In this document: positions 1-14,500 of the stretch, one piece after another
How the letters are laid out: each line of letters starts with the position of its first letter
How positions within the stretch are numbered: position 1 is the stretch's first letter
NCBI RefSeq assembly: GCF_000150275.1
Contig: NW_002060957.1
Span: 918,445 to 982,444 of the forward strand
Source: Trichoplax adhaerens
Lineage: Eukaryota > Placozoa > Uniplacotomia > Trichoplacea > Trichoplacidae
DNA length: 64,000 nt
Direction of reading: 5' to 3'
Translations under genes and position numbers: made by a program
Notes under the pieces: model-generated
The model's input: only the letters and a program-made list of their open reading frames with translations
Databases searched by the model: none
Told to the model about the DNA's origin: nothing

Positions 1-1364
1 CTTGTTCACTGCTATCAAGGACACACCTAATTTGCAGAAAATTCGATGTTGTTTTTGCTAATGCAGTGATAGAAAATTACATTTTATGGGGTACAAATTG
101 TTAAATGGAATCTATATATTTCTAGCCTCATTATGTGCAAAGAATTAATTGAGTTAAATTCGCAGTGCACGCGTTGTTTATTAAAACTTATCAATTTCTT
201 TAAATAAAATACTGGTACTAGCAAGTATGTTAATTAACTATACAATCTGTACTGTGTCTACCTGTGATATATATGGCAAGATGAGTTAGCCTATGTACGC
301 GTAATATTGAGTACTATGGCATTGCATTCAGAAATGACGTCAACTAGATGCTATAGGGAATGATTTACATATTATTAGAGTTCATACGGTTAGCGCAACT
401 TTCTTTACATAATATTTAAGCCTAATATCACATACGTTATTTAGCGTAAAACTGAAGTAAAAAGGTAGTAAATGCATTCAGTCAGCAATAAACTACATTA
501 TACCTCTTCATATATTGTTTTCAATTTTACTTCTAATAAGAAGCTGACGATTAGAGTGATCCCATGGTCTTTACATGTCTTGCGATAGAAATCAATTTTC
601 GTAACTGGCATGAATACTTTGTTGTACAAATATATAGAATTGAAGCTATAACGCGGGTTATACAAAGATCGGTTTGTAACTACATGTTACTATAAACCAT
701 TTGATTAGAGCATCATATACTGTACTCTTACAGCTTGGATGCTCGATGACTTATTTCGATCGCTCAAGCTGAAGTGCTTCTAGACATCTTGATATACCGA
801 AGCACTAACATAAATATGTCATCAACTAGCAGTACGCTTACCAGACTGTACGTACTTACGTGTAGATATCCTTATAGCTTTCCCTCTTACCACACTATCA
901 GCACAATGTAAAACATGCTTTTCTATTTTGCACTTTCATCATACTACCGTTTAAAGCAATCCATAAATCAACTGCCACTTTTATGTAACTCATTACTGTA
1001 CCGCAGTCTACAGTAAACTAATTTATATAAAATTACAACAACTACTGCTGCTAGGTTTTAGATATATAATACTTGTAACTTCCCTACCTTCTGTCAACCC
1101 AACTTAAAATACGCTGCTTTATTTTGTAACTGTATCATGCTATCACTTAAATTATTCCTTCAATTCTATCTAAATTAATCTACCGATATCAGTCTAGTTT
1201 TAACGACCTCGCTATTAGCAATCCAAGTACCGCGTTTCTAGCCAGCGTAACACGGGTGTAACCTATCTATTTTCCATGTATAATTACTTCTTACCATCGG
1301 CAGGCAGAGAATGGCGGCTCATGCTTGAATTTTTTCTTAAATCAAAAGCAGGCCTCTTTACACC

Positions 1365-1850
1365 CTGATCTACCTACAAACTACATTAATATAAATATGC
1401 CTTTGATAGATAATGTGTCCACTAAATTAAAAATTGGCGTAGTTTCTGACTCAATGTAGCTAACCAATGTTTGTCTATGGCATCTTGATCTCCATACAAA
1501 CTACACTAATATAAACATGCCGCCAACGAACAATTATAATGCACTCGCAAGACAACAGATTTGCCTGATGACTAAGTCAATGTAGGTAACCGATGCTTGA
1601 ACTGCATACAATATTATGCAACCTATGCAGATAATACAAATACTGCATGAGCAATAAATCTACCTACTCCCTGATCTACATAGAAATTACCCCAGTATAA
1701 ACATGCCATCAACGAATAATTAATGCGCCTGCTAGATTGCCAAATCGCCTAATCATAACTCAATGTCGCTAACTGATACTTGAATTGTATACCATACTAT
1801 GGCAACTGGGCAGACTATACAAATGCAGTATGGGTAAGAAGAAAATCCGC
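1365..1850. repeat. Three diverged copies of a 120-186 bp tandem unit
   Basis: The core 'CTGATCTACCTACAAACTAC' followed by AATATAAAYATGCC recurs in altered form at about 1365, 1485 and 1671. The second and third copies also share the later part (CAATGT..GTAACTGAT.CTTGAA..TATAC...ATACAAAT.CAG/ACTGCAT), giving units near 186 bp; the first is shortened to about 120 bp. The copies are strongly diverged, so this is an old local duplication. Confidence 0.6.
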
Positions 1851-1878
1851 ATACTCATGTTACTGTTGCTATGACATT

Positions 1879-1893
1879 GTTGCCCCTAGCAAC
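1879..1893. promoter_or_regulatory. RFX X-box motif upstream of dynein gene
   Basis: The bases GTTGCC-CCT-AGCAAC match the X-box consensus GTNRCC-N(0-3)-RGYAAC at every defined position. RFX factors bind this imperfect palindrome and switch on ciliary genes across animals. It lies about 700 bp upstream of the proposed start codon of an axonemal dynein heavy chain, a classic RFX target class. Seen: the motif and its place. Inferred: its use as an RFX site. Confidence 0.6.
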
Positions 1894-2592
1894 AAGATTA
1901 TCATCTAATCAAACGCATTATTGCAATTTATTAGGATATACAGTAGAAATCTTAAGTAATTTTTATAATACAGTCAAAAACTTGATCAAGGCAGAAGCCA
2001 ATTTGATGCTATAACTGTTGAAGAAATCAACTAATTGACTTGATCAAACTGAAAGAGAAAATTTCCCCCCAGTCTATGGATATTGGTTATTGCAAACTCC
2101 AATTGAAGCTGAATTGAGCTGTGGGAATTTAGTCCATCGCAATTGAATTAATATCAGTGAAAATCTGATATTAATCGACCATTATAATCATGGAGAATCA
2201 GGTAATTAGGATAATTATATAGAGAGTTACATTTCGTTGATGAAGATAGAGATAGTAATAAAGGATAGGTGTAATAATAGGCATACTATCGGCATGGATA
2301 TCGTATTCGATTTTGTTTTTCACCAAGTAGGATAGATGAAATAGTATACTATTAAGATCGTGCTATCACTTGTTATTTCCTATCATAATTATCGAAACAG
2401 CAGCATTCATTGCTTACTATTATGGGGCGTACTAGAAGAAGTTGTTGTCAACGATAAATTAACAGTCCCCATACAATAACTTTGGATAGTTAAATAGCTA
2501 TTTTAACCTCGATGAGATAGCTAAAATTACATTTCTACGCATACTTATAAAATATACAACATAACCATAAACTTTATCAAAATTAATCCAAC

Positions 2593-5500
2593 ATGGCAGA
2601 TGGTAAAGTTGCACTTGAACGCTAAATCGAATAACTGAACAGTAAAAGAGTAGATTACAATTCTTGGATTATCTTAATTGTCCTTGACTATACTGATGTT
2701 ATGGCATTTTTTCTTATGTCACTATAGTTATTTCCGCAAGCGAAAACACATGGCAAAAAGACTGGCTCACCTCTTACTTATTTGCCATCACTTTCAGAAG
2801 TAAATAACATACTCGGATAGAATATCTATGCACTTGATCTAGTCCAATAATGATTCTGTCCTCTATAGCATTGATTCATCGTAGAAAGTAGATTACCGTC
2901 GTATTGACATCTAACTATCAATGCGAATTAGTGCTATCGGATATGAAACAATCACAAGTGTATTAGTATGTTACTATAGAGATCGATGACGAATAGTGAA
3001 AAAATAAATCTAGTTTTTTATGTTAGAGAAGAAGGATTTACTGTCCTTTCTATTCTCCTATATGGAGACTTTTTTTCTATGAAGATCAATGGACGGCTAC
3101 GGTATCGGTTAGAATGAAAAGAATTCATATGAGATTAAATCATATTTTATTACATTTTACATCATGTAGAAACGAGTTAAACCATCGTGGAAGAATTTTT
3201 CGCCATCGTTCACATTGGATGTAGATGGCACTCAGAATGGTCCTGAACCTGAATTAAATGGAAGATTAAAAGCGAAATACACAACAGGTAAAAAGAAAAT
3301 TGGGGGCACTTTTTAGAACAGCGGAAAGGCATTTCGTGGCAATGCTATCTATATATTATTTGGATAAACGAAGACGATAATATAACTATTTTGATCATCT
3401 CTTTCCATTTTACTTTAGGCAATCCTGTCATTAAAAAAGATCGCCATAGTAAATCAAAGTCATGGGATCCAACTAAAAGTAAGAATGAGGGTAAACAGGC
3501 AGCAGCAAATGGCCACACTACCGCTCCATCCAGGAAGTTTATTCAACCTAAAAGAGATCGTGAAAATTTTCGTAGCGCCATCGTAAATATTATCATGTAA
3601 GATGATCATTTAAAAATGAAGAGAAAAAGCTCTAGGAATAGCACCGACAACAGATGGATAACGCCATTTTTTTTCTATTTCCTTAGGCGAGAAGAATCCC
3701 CTCCTTCAACACCTTCACTTCTCGATGGCGAATTACCGCCCATTACTCGCTCCGGTTCGCCTAATTCAGCAGAGAAAGATATTCTGGTACGTAGTTCTCC
3801 ATCACTTCATGCAATTGAATTCCATATCAATTAAATTTTTATCGTCTTACCAATTCCTCCACTTTTTTTTCTTCTTTCTTTCCTCCACTTCCATCCTGAA
3901 ATTAATTCATTATCACCATTTTACAGCGCTATTATTACTATATACACAATGGTATTGACACAGAGCATGTAGCACCTATGGAAGATCAATGGCTTAACAA
4001 TGTTCTGTCATTAATTTCTGAACGTCTGAAGGTTAATAGCAACAAATTTGACGATTCATAATATTCATAGAACAACGTAGTTAAACATGCTTGGAAAAGA
4101 GTGATTATTCTTTTGATTTCACCGGTTATCCTTGAAAGAAATATACTCATTTTCTGTTCCTTCTTAGCTTGATCGTGATAAAAGTATCGAATTACTATCG
4201 GACGAAATGAGAGAAGATTACTTATTAAGCGTTAAAAAAGCAATCGGTTAGTAGTTTGAGCAAGTTACTACGAGTAAAAGCAGTCTATAGGGATAGATCT
4301 AAACCTGTCGATGGTATTTCTTTTTCAGTTGATTTTGTTCTCAAAGATCCAAGAGAGAATACGGATGCAGAAAAAGAAGAAGTACTGCCCTATAAAGCAG
4401 AGTAAGTTCCTAATGATCCAGTTTGTATAGTTTTTTTTTCTCTCTCTCTCTTTCTCTTGAATTAGAAGTTATCCATGCTTACTCAGTCAATATTTTGTAC
4501 CAAAAAATAGGTTAGAAAAAGTACCAAAACCATGGGCAAAATCTTATATCGTCGGTAGGACCGTGATCCTACAAGAGCTCCATATTACAAATCCTACCAT
4601 GGCAGCAGTCTTGGACTTGTGGTATAAAAACTACGGGTTAGTGATCGAGAATAATTCGCCCAATCTATTCCACAGTTTCCTATGCTATTGCTTTGATGCT
4701 TACAAAACGAAAATCTCAAAATGGCAACTTTTTATCGCCTAGTATTGATCATTCTTTACCTTATCCATCATATAACAACATCTCTTATGGACTGTGCCTT
4801 GCATAGCGATACTTTTAAAACTTAACTTGAGAAAATCATTTATGATTCCGATCGCATTGATGATAATATTTTAAATATCCATTTATTCCTGATGATTAGA
4901 GATTTACGCCTGATCTCAGTTGAAGAAATACGCCAGCTGCCCGATTCAATGGAATTACCTTTCTTTCAAAATTTAATTATGCAACACATAGAAAGTACCA
5001 AGGATACTCTAACGAAGAGGTAAAGGAAAATTTTACTTATAGATCTTGAAATCGATAGCCTTCAAAGGATGGCGGTTTTATCATTTGTATGCGTACCAGT
5101 GTAATTTCTTTTTCAATCCAATGTCTAATTAACATCTTTATTCTGACCCTTTCAAGATGGTTTCCAGCTATACAAAATATATTTTATCAAGGCAATAAGC
5201 GAAAGCAGGTGCCATCCAACCAAAGCCCTCGACGATTAGATTCTTTCTTCAATGCCGCCGCTACACTCATGGGCAATCACTTACAAAATTTAGCTTTAAA
5301 TTCGCTATCGGATTATATGGAAATGTTTTCGCCGAATGAAATGTCTGTTCTTGCTTATCCTAATCCTGGTTTTGTAATCCGATTGATTGTGGAAGGAACA
5401 CGTTTAAAATTTGAGCCTGATTTCGAAGACTTCGAGGCTATTTTACTCAATGTTTGTGATATCATCATTAAAGCCGTCTCAGTCATTCCAAGAGTAGAGA

Positions 5501-8500
5501 CAAAATTATATCAAGACATATCAGGGATTGGTAAAACTCATCTAAAACCAATCATCTTGGAGGAGATTTTAGTGGCTACCAAAGATAGAATCAAAGAAAT
5601 TATTTGGCATGAATCACTTGGGCCTAAACAATTTGCTAAAAACTTTAATAAATACGAGTTTTTAACCTTGAAACAGGTTCATAACATAATTTTAAAGACA
5701 TAGTTTGAGTTAGAATCGGATCTAAGTAGGCTAAGATTTTCATAAAATAGGTTAGTAAACATTTTGAACGCTTTCTTTAGGCTGATGATGATGTGGAGAA
5801 ATTCTTAAACGAAGACCATAGTTTCAAGGAATACATGAAGGTATTTCAATAACTCATGGATTAGCTCTCTGAATTGCTGAGCTTATCCATTAAATTGAGG
5901 GGTATTTTGGGATATTTTAGGAAGTAGAGAAATATAGAAATGTCATGGAAGATATTATTTATAAGATGCGGAGAGTAATTCGCCTAGGAATGTTTGAATT
6001 ACATTGTGATGAAGCAATTCGTTCCCTCTCGAAGAGAGCAGAAAGTCTTAGCACAAGACTACTACGAACAATGTCCGACAAGCATCAGGAATTGAATAAG
6101 AAGTAAGTCAGGAAATGCATGGACTGAAATTAGTTTATAACGAGTTGAGCCCAAAAGAATAACGATAATGTTTTTGAAATTATAGACTCTGTGCTGAGTA
6201 CGAAAAAATAGCTGAAAAAGCGCTCATGTCGCCAACAAACACTCAACACTTGATGGAATTAAAGGTTAGAATATGCAATCCAGTAACCCTTATGGAATCA
6301 ATTATTTGAAAAGTATCCATTTCCTTCTTGGTGTAACTAAGTTGTCAATATCTTTTCGTCTTCGTAAACGATTGTTTCTCGTAGGAATATATTGAAAAAG
6401 TGGAACTGGATACTGTATTTGATCTAGAAGACGATTTAGTCGATGCTAAAGACAGGCTGTCCTATTTGGTAAGTCATAAAAAGTATTACTGGATTTATTT
6501 CTCTATAGATTAATGGCTAAATTTGATGGTTAATGAATCCATCTTCTCATTATCGTAGGCCGACTATGTCTCCTTCTCACCAGCAGAGATGAGACAAAAT
6601 AGCAACACCTTCCAATGGCATGATCGAATGTCGCAAATCTTCAGCGAGCATAAATCTATCATTAAATCTAGCAGAGTCCAATTTGAAAATAGCTTAAAAG
6701 TAAGTTTAGGTGCTTGCTATTACTGTATCTACTTTAAAGCTAATGTATCCTTTCTTCACTCTTTCTTTAAATAGCTGAGACGAGAAAGATTTATCGAAGA
6801 ATTGGAAGGATATAATAAACAATTGGAAGAATTTAAGGTAATGATGACAAAAATTGTTGATTCTCGTTTGGGATTATTCCTTTTAATTGGATATTATTTT
6901 CAATTAATCTGTTGAAATACGCTTTCATTAAATAACGTTGTCTCCATACTTTTACCTAAATTCATCGCTCTCTTTAGTCATTTGGCGATATCCAAGATAT
7001 CCATCGATACCTGAAGAAAGCACAAGCACTAAATACTCGACTAGAAGCAGCTGCTGATAAAATTGATGCCTTCAATAAAGAAGAGGAAGCATTCGAGTGG
7101 CAATGTACTCAATATCCACTACGAAATCAAATTCTCAATACGCTCAATCCCTACTTACGATTATATGAGCAAACAGTTAACTTCCAAAATAAATATAAAT
7201 CATGGTGGGATGGTCCTATTCATGAAGTGGATCCTGATAATGTCGAACAAGAGGTTGGTGCTTTCTATCGTGGACTGTATAAATTGGAGAAAACATTTGC
7301 AGATTTACCAGCTCCCAAGAAAATCGCTACCAAAATTAGAAGCAAAGTGGAAGACTTTAAACAACATTTACCACTTATTTCTGTCTTGTGCAATCCTGGA
7401 CTTCGTGATCGCCATTGGGATGATATGGCTGCTCATACTGGATATCCCATTAAACCGGATAACGAAGCCACTCTTTCAAAGATGGTTAGCTTAAATTTAG
7501 ATTCCTATCTGCCGCAATTTGAAGGAATCAGCGAAGCAGCCAGTAAAGAATATGCTCTAGAAAAAGCTCTAGCCAAGATGAACGTTGAATGGGAAGATGT
7601 TTTATTTAAAATTATCCCCTATCGTGAAACTGGTACTTATATCCTCACATCGATCGATGATATCCAAACTTTATTAGACGACCACATCGTTAAAACCCAA
7701 ACTATGCGTGGATCACCGTTTATCAAGCCTTTCGAGGAATCCATTCATAAGTGGGAAAGTACATTGATCCTTCTACAAGATGTTCTCGATGAATGGTTGA
7801 AAGTCCAAGCTACTTGGCTCTATCTTGAGCCCATCTTTAGCTCGCCAGATATTATGGCGCAAATGCCGGAAGAAGGAAGACGATTTAGTACCGTGGATAA
7901 ACATTGGCGAGATATTATGAAAGCGGTCTTTGCTGATCCACATGTCTTAGCCGTAGCTGAAATTGATAAACTAGCAGAAAGATTGAAAAAATCCAACGAA
8001 TTACTAGAATTAATCCAGAAAGGACTGAATGAATATCTTGAAAAGAAACGATTATATTTTCCCCGTTTTTTCTTCTTATCCAATGATGAATTATTGGAAA
8101 TTTTATCGGAAACGAAAGATCCTACACGTGTTCAACCTCATCTTAAGAAATGTTTTGAAGGAATTGCTCGTTTAACTTTTACTGAAACTCTGGAAATTAC
8201 CCATATGCAAAGCAGTGAAAAAGAAATTGTACCGCTAACAGATGCTATCTCCACTTCTAAAGCGCGAGGACAAGTGGAGAAATGGCTGTTAGAATTAGAA
8301 GGCATCATGATTAAAAGTATTCGCAAAGTTATCGCCGATGCCCGCGATGCCTACGTTAATTCAGCTAGGAATCAATGGGTAACCGATTGGGTTGGACAAT
8401 CTGTCTTGTGTGTTTCACAATTATATTGGACCAGCCAAGTCCATGAAGCCATTCGAGAAGGCCATGATAAAATGAAAGACTATCTACAAAAATGTAATAA

Positions 8501-11500
8501 TCAACTGAGTGATATTGTCGAATTAGTGCGTGGTAAATTATCCGCTCAAAATCGCGTTACATTAGGCGCTTTGGTAGTGCTAGAAGTCCATTCTCGCGAT
8601 GTCTTGAGTAAATTAATTGATGATAAAGTAAGCAGTGAAACTGATTTTCAATGGCTTAGCCAATTGCGCTATTATTGGGAAAGCGAAAGTTTAATTACCA
8701 GGATGATTAATTCCACTTTAGCCTATGGCTATGAATATTTGGGCAATACAGGCCGCTTAGTAATAACGCCCTTGACGGATCGATGCTATCGAACCTTATT
8801 TGGAGCTCTTCATTTGCATTTAGGTGGTGCACCAGAAGGTCCTGCAGGCACAGGTAAAACTGAAACAGTCAAGGATCTTGCCAAAGCGGTTGCTAAGCAA
8901 TGTGTGGTATTTAACTGTTCAGATGGCTTAGATTACATTGCTTTAGGTAAATTCTTCAAAGGTTTAGCATCTTGTGGTGCTTGGTCTTGCTTTGATGAAT
9001 TTAACCGTATCGATTTAGAAGTATTATCCGTTGTCGCTCAGCAAATTTTAACTATCCAACGAGGCATAAATCAAGGCCTGGATACTTTATTATTTGAAGG
9101 CACTGAAATTAAATTAGATCCTACTTGTTCTGTATTCATTACTATGAATCCTGGCTATGCTGGTCGATCTGAATTACCGGATAACTTAAAAGCGTTATTC
9201 CGTACAGTAGCCATGATGGTACCCGATTATGCTATGATTGCTGAAATAGTTTTATATTCCTTTGGTTTCGTCACAGCTCGACCTCTTTCGGTCAAGATTG
9301 TAGCAACCTATCGCTTATGTTCCGAACAATTATCATCCCAACATCATTATGATTACGGTATGCGAGCTGTTAAATCGGTTTTAACTGCTGCTGGCAACTT
9401 AAAACTTAAATATCCCGACGAAAATGAAGATATTCTCATGCTACGTTCCATCCAAGATGTCAACTTGCCCAAATTTCTATCGCATGATCTGCCATTATTC
9501 GAGGGCATTGTATCTGATTTATTTCCTGGTGTTAAACTACCTAAGCCAGACTATGCTCTTTTATCCGCTGCAATCGAAGATAATTGTAAACGAATGAATT
9601 TACAATTAACCGATACCTATTTAACCAAGATTTTGCAATTATACGAAATGATTACCGTTCGCCATGGGTTGATGATTGTTGGTGAACCTTTTGGAGGCAA
9701 GACCTCAGCTTATCGGGTATTAGCAGCTGCACTCTCCGATATTGCTGATCGTGGATCACTCAACGAAAATAAAGTACAAATCACCGTCATTAATCCTAAA
9801 TCCATTACCATGGGCCAACTATATGGATGCTTCGATCCCGTATCCCATGAATGGTCAGATGGTGTTTTAGCAGTTAGCTATCGCGCATTTGCTACTTCAA
9901 CCACTCAAGATCGTAAATGGTTAGTCTTCGATGGTCCTGTCGATGCTATTTGGATTGAAAATATGAATACTGTATTAGATGATAATAAAAAATTATGCTT
10001 AATGTCTGGTGAAATTATTCAGCTAGCACCAACAACCAACTTGATATTTGAGCCAATGGATTTGGAAGTAGCCTCTCCAGCTACTGTAAGTCGCTGTGGC
10101 ATGATTTATATGGAGCCACAAATGCTCGGTTGGCGACCTCTAATGTTATCATGGCTGAATAATTTACCTAAGACCATGAATAGTGATCATAAATTGTTAA
10201 TGACAAGTTTATTTGATCGCTTAGTACCACCTGCATTGCAATTTATCCGTAAAGGCGGATTTAAAGAAATTTCAGCAACTTCCGATACTAATTTAGTCAA
10301 CTCATTAATGAACTTGATGGATAGTTTAATGGATGAATTCCGCGATGAAGTTAAATTTACAACGCTGTCTGAATACGAAATCAACTCATGGATCGAGTGT
10401 ATCTTTTTATTTTCTTTTGTATGGTCCATTGGAGCAACTATTACCGAAGATGGCCGAGTTGTATTTGATACTTTACTACGTGATCTTATGCAAGAAGGTT
10501 TATACGATGACAAAGGCAAAAAATATGGTATTAGCATCACCGTTGAGCCACCTATTCGACCATTTATATGCCCTTTCCCAGATGAAGGACTTGTTTATGA
10601 TTATCGATTTATTAAAGAAGGGCCTGGACGATGGGAAGCTTGGACCGATACAATCAATCAATCAGCTGCTATTCCAAAAGATATTACATTTAATCAAATT
10701 ATCGTGCCCACCATTGATACTGTCCGCTATAGTTATTTAATGGAAACATTATTAACCCATGATAAGCCGACGTTGGTTGTTGGCCCGACAGGTACTGGAA
10801 AATCGACCTATATCCAAGATTTCTTATTAAATCGCCTACCAAAGGATACTTATCGACCTGTATTTATCAACTTTTCCGGACAAACTACAGCTAATCAAAC
10901 TCAAGATATTATCATGTCTAAGTTGGATAAAAGACGTAAAGGTATCTATGGTCCACCATTAGGGAGGAGGACCATCGTCTTTGTCGACGATGTTAATATG
11001 CCGGCTCGCGAAATCTATGGAGCGCAACCACCAGTTGAATTATTACGCCAATTCCTCGATCATAAAATGTGGTATGATCGCAAAGATAATACACAGCAAA
11101 AATTGATTGATATCCAATTAATTTGTGCTATGGGACCACCCGGAGGTGGCCGTAATCCAGTTACTCCGCGATTTTTACGCCATTTCAATCAAATCACCAT
11201 CAACGAATTCCAAGATGAAACTATGGATCTGATCTTTACCACTATCATCAATTGGCATCTTCAAACGCAAAACTTTAGCGAAGAAGTAACCGGATTTGGT
11301 AGTAAAATCATCTCAGCTACCAAAGCAATCTATCATAGTGCTATGAAAAATCTACTACCTACGCCTGCTAAATCGCATTACTTATTTAATTTGAGAGATT
11401 TCGCAAGAGTGATTCAAGGTGTTGCTTTATCGTCACCTGAAGTTATCACAACAACGGATGAGCTGAAAAGGTTATGGACTCATGAAGTCTATCGTGTCTA

Positions 11501-14500
11501 TTATGATCGATTAATTGATGAAAAGGATAAAAATTGGCTATTTGAAACGATTAAGGGTGTCCATAAAGATCAATTAGGCTCTGATTTCTACGACTTATTC
11601 CACCAATACGATTTAAATCAAGATGGTAACATTTATGAAGACGATCTCAATAGTTTAATCTATTGCGATTTTATGGATCCCAAATCTGATTTTAAGCATT
11701 ATATAGAAGTCGATAATTTAGATAAATTACGATCAGTTGTCGAAACTTATCTGGATGAATACAACAATATGAGCAAAAAACCAATGAATCTGGTACTCTT
11801 TAGATTTGCAATTGAGCATGTATCTAGAATTGCAAGAGTTCTCAAGCAACCTCGAGGGCATGCTTTATTAGTTGGAGTAGGAGGTAGTGGACGCCAAAGT
11901 TTAACACGTCTTGCAGCACATATCTGCGATTATGAATTATTCCAGGTCGAAATGACCAAAAGCTATTCAACTCTAGAATGGAAAGAAGATCTTAAAAGGG
12001 TTCTACGAAAAGCTGCTGAAGGGGATGTACCATGTGTATTCCTCTTTGCTGATACACAAATAAAGCAAGAATCGTTCTTAGAAGATGTCAGCAACATCTT
12101 AAATACAGGTGAAGTTCCTAACTTATTCCCAGCCGATGAAAAACAAGAAATTTGCGAAAAAATGAGACAAATTGATAGAATGAGAGAGAAATCGAGACAA
12201 ACTGATGGTTCTCCGTTAGCTCTGTTTAGCCTCTTTGTAGAACGCGTCAGAAATAGCTTACATATCGTGCTAGCTATGAGCCCAATTGGTGAAGCATTCC
12301 GTAATTATCTTAGGAAATTTCCATCTCTTGTTAATTGCTGTACTATCGATTGGTTTCATTCTTGGCCAGAAGATGCTTTACATATTGTTGCTCAACGCTT
12401 CTTGGAAGACACTGATCTCAGCGAAAATATTCTTAAAGGTTGCGTTAACATGTGTAAATTATTCCACAAATCAACTAGTGACTTATCAGCGGCATATCTA
12501 GCAGAATTAGGTCGTTATAACTATGTTACACCAACATCTTACCTTGAGCTGATCAGCACTTTTAAGGCATTGTTGAATAAGAAACGAAGTGAAGTCATGA
12601 AAGCCAAACGCCGCTACGAAATAGGTCTTGAGCAACTTGTTTCCGCAGCAGATCAAGTATCAGCCATGCAATTAGAATTGGAAAATCTACAACCTCAACT
12701 TAAGCAAGCATCCAAAGAGGTTGACGATATCATGGTCGTTATTGAGGCAGAGTCCATTGAGGTTTCTAAAACTGAGAAAATTGTTAAAGGAGATGAAGCA
12801 ATAGCGAACGAGCAAGCTAAAGCAGCTAAGGCTATCAAAGATGAATGTGATGCAGATTTAGCTGAAGCTATGCCAGTACTAGAAGCTGCATTATCTGCAC
12901 TAAACACATTAACACAACAAGATATCACCTTCATTAAAACCATGTTAAATCCTCCACAGGGAATCAAGTTAGTCATGGAGGCAATTTGTATTTTAAAAGG
13001 AGTCAAACCAGCTCTATCTGTCGATAATGCCACCGGCAAACGCACTGAAGATTATTGGGCTCCAGCTAAGCGATACCTACTAGGAGATTCAAATCTACTA
13101 CGTTCATTACAAAATTATGACAAGGATAATATTCCATCCAATGTTATAAGAAGAATTAATGAACGATATATCGCCAATCCAGACTTTGATCCTGAAAAAA
13201 TTAAAGCCGCATCTATTGCTGCAGAAGGTCTATGCAAGTGGGTTATTGCAATTAGCCGCTACGATAAAGTGGCACGATTGGTAGCTCCTAAGAAAGCAGC
13301 ATTAGCTGAAGCTGAAAAAGAGCTAGCGAAAGCTATGGATGCATTAGAAATAAAGAGAGCTAATCTTAGAGAAGTCCAAGATCGATTAGCTAGTCTGAGA
13401 GAAAGATTTGAAGCAAACACTCGCAAAAAGGAAGATTTAGAAAATCAAGTTGAACAATGCTCGAAAAAATTAGATAGAGCGAGGCAATTATTAGGTGGTC
13501 TTGGAGGTGAAAAAGATCGCTGGAGTGAAACAGCGCTGAAACTTGGTGAAACTTACTCTAACTTAACTGGTGATACTTTAATATCATCCGGTGTTGTATC
13601 TTACTTAGGAGGATTTACATCTGCTTATCGCCAAAATCAAATCAATAAATGGGTTGATTTATGTAAACAAGAAAATATTCCTTGTTCACCAGAGTATTCT
13701 TTAACAACAACATTAGGTGATAGTGTTAAAATTCGTCGATGGAATATTGCAGGATTGCCTACCGATTCATTTTCCGTTGAAAATGCTATCATTATCACCA
13801 ATTCTCGCCGATGGCCTTTAATGATCGATCCACAAGGTCAAGCTAATAAATGGGTTAAAAATATGGAAAAAATCAACAATTTACACACCATTAAATTATC
13901 CGATAATGATTATATCAGAACGTTGGAGAATTGTATACAGTTTGGAACACCGGTGCTTCTCGAAAATGTTGGCGAGGAACTTGATCCCATTTTAGAACCA
14001 TTATTGTTAAAGCAAACTTTCAAGCAGGGTGGTAGTATTTGCATTCGATTAGGCGATAGCACTATCGAATATGCCAAGGATTTCAGATTCTACGTCACAA
14101 CTAAATTGCGAAACCCTCATTTCTTGCCGGAGACAGCAGTAAAAGTTACTTTACTCAATTTTATGATCACTCCAGAAGGATTAGAAGATCAATTGCTTGG
14201 TATCGTAGTAGCTAAAGAAAAACCAGAATTAGAAGAAGAAAGAAATGGATTAATCGTTCAAAGTGCTGAAAATAGAAAACAGCTAAGAGAAATCGAAGAT
14301 AAAATCCTAGAGTTGTTATCAGGCTCAGAAGGTAATATTCTAGAAGATGAAACAGCTATTACTGTTTTATCCTCTTCCAAGGCTCTATCTAATGAGATAT
14401 CTGAAAAGCAAGCCACTGCTGACGAAACTGAACGAGAAATCAACATAGCACGACTTAAATATAAACCGATAGCTGAGCATTCGTCCATTTTATTCTTTAC

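Larger units (their letters stand above)
1..2592. other. Upstream intergenic region of the dynein gene
   Basis: No open frame of useful length and no convincing exon was found on either strand in this AT-rich stretch. It holds the diverged triplicate repeat at about 1365-1850 and an RFX-type X-box at 1879-1893, both listed separately. The rest is probably the promoter-side intergenic DNA of the dynein heavy chain gene; an unrecognised small exon of a neighbour to the left cannot be excluded. Confidence 0.5.

Noticed and set aside
10187-10540. 117-codon minus-strand frame
   Set aside because: Antisense shadow of the dynein exon, with no own features.
10333-10740. 135-codon plus-strand frame inside the dynein gene
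   Set aside because: It is a shifted-frame shadow of the conserved dynein motor exon.
12695-13045. 116-codon minus-strand frame
   Set aside because: Antisense of the dynein stalk coiled coil; the bias comes from the heptad codon use.
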